DNA from: Lysobacterales bacterium | GTDB lineage: Bacteria > Pseudomonadota > Gammaproteobacteria > Xanthomonadales > SZUA-38 | Assembly: GCA_030065125.1 (NCBI GenBank) | Contig: JASJDM010000058.1 | Location: 1-38,476, forward strand | Direction of reading: 5' to 3' | Length of the DNA: 38,476 nt | Shown here: positions 38,367 to 38,476 of the stretch, in pieces | Numbering within the stretch: position 1 is the first letter of the stretch | Layout of the letters: every line of letters starts with the position of its first letter | Position numbers and translations under genes: made by a program | Notes under the pieces: generated by a model | Seen by the model: the letters and a program-made list of their open reading frames with translations, nothing else | The model's database searches: none | Told to the model about the DNA's origin: nothing

Positions 38367-38476
38367 TCAGACAATCCCGGCCAGCTTCAGCCCCACCACG
38401 CCCGCAACGATAATCAGCGTGACGGCGATGGCAATCTTGACCATGGGTGAGCTGGCTTCTTCGGCATCCTCGGGGA
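38367..38476 (-). CDS. C-terminal end of a membrane-anchored protein (partial)
   Basis: A reverse-strand open frame enters from the right edge and ends at TGA (38367-38369). The 36 visible codons read EDAEEASSPMVKIAIAVTLI followed by IVAGVVGLKLAGIV. This is an acidic stretch followed by one hydrophobic segment of about 20 residues ending at the C-terminus, like a tail anchor or a very small membrane protein starting at the internal ATG. Family cannot be recognised from this fragment; the start lies at that ATG or outside the window. Confidence 0.5.
   Translation of the reverse strand, partial: PEDAEEASSPMVKIAIAVTLIIVAGVVGLKLAGIV

Noticed and set aside
1..38476. Prophage, integron or toxin-antitoxin genes
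   Set aside because: No integrase, capsid, resolvase, attC-like array or small toxin/antitoxin pair is recognisable; only REP-like palindromes hint at mobility.

Overview
The window is GC-rich bacterial DNA with tightly packed genes, frequent 4-bp stop/start overlaps and several GTG and TTG starts. Gene content (TonB-dependent receptor, outer-membrane-type secreted proteins, PQQ/cytochrome c lipoprotein, REP-like palindromes) fits a Gram-negative, probably a free-living gammaproteobacterium. The species cannot be named from sequence alone. No rRNA, tRNA, CRISPR array or transposase gene was seen.

Layout. Positions 1-5.2 kb hold a REP-like palindrome, delta-1-pyrroline-5-carboxylate dehydrogenase and malate dehydrogenase (leftward), then gamma-glutamyltransferase and a cupin (rightward). 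From 5.2 to 30.3 kb lies a large catabolic region built from four transcription blocks. Block 1 (13.5 to about 5.2 kb, leftward) reads SDR, Rieske oxygenase, 2-oxoacid dehydrogenase E1-alpha, E1-beta, E2, ThuA-like, VOC, TrpF-like and perhaps an SGNH hydrolase; an acyl-CoA dehydrogenase diverges from it. Block 2 (21.3 to 15.2 kb, leftward) reads ABM, acyl-CoA synthetase, ABM, Rieske oxygenase, a KAS III/HMG-CoA-synthase-like protein fused to a DUF35 zinc-ribbon/OB domain, and an SCP2-type thiolase; a Rieske ferredoxin diverges from it. Block 3 is a GST diverging from an SDR and a third Rieske oxygenase. Block 4 (29.6 to 25.4 kb, leftward) is a TonB-dependent receptor and two SDRs. A CMD-family protein and a PQQ/cytochrome c lipoprotein diverge at 30.3 kb. 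Then follow a secreted beta-helix protein, a TetR regulator diverging from an SDR, a second REP-like palindrome, a CaiB/BaiF CoA-transferase, a secreted two-domain lectin-like protein and the edge of one more gene.

How it works together (inference). The receptor would import a hydrophobic or cyclic compound. Three Rieske oxygenases sharing one ferredoxin would hydroxylate it, SDRs would oxidise the alcohols, and the acyl-CoA synthetase, acyl-CoA dehydrogenase and thiolase/DUF35 pair would cut carbon units from CoA esters. The E1/E2 complex would oxidise a 2-oxo or acetoin-like fragment. No ferredoxin reductase, oxygenase beta subunit or E3 is encoded here, so these would come from elsewhere. 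The substrate is not determined; steroid-, terpenoid- or aromatic-acid-like compounds are possibilities.

The strongest unannotated signals are (i) an 18-bp inverted repeat of the form AAACARNCA/TGNYTGTTT in four intergenic regions that head all four catabolic blocks, suggesting one regulon, with the TetR protein at 34.6 kb as the only regulator in view; (ii) two intergenic arrays of mini-hairpins with a 23-bp period, in which a 10-nt linker is conserved while 13-nt stems differ but stay self-complementary; and (iii) facing tandem arrays of an 8-bp repeat between two convergent genes, one of which supplies the last codons and stop of the thiolase.
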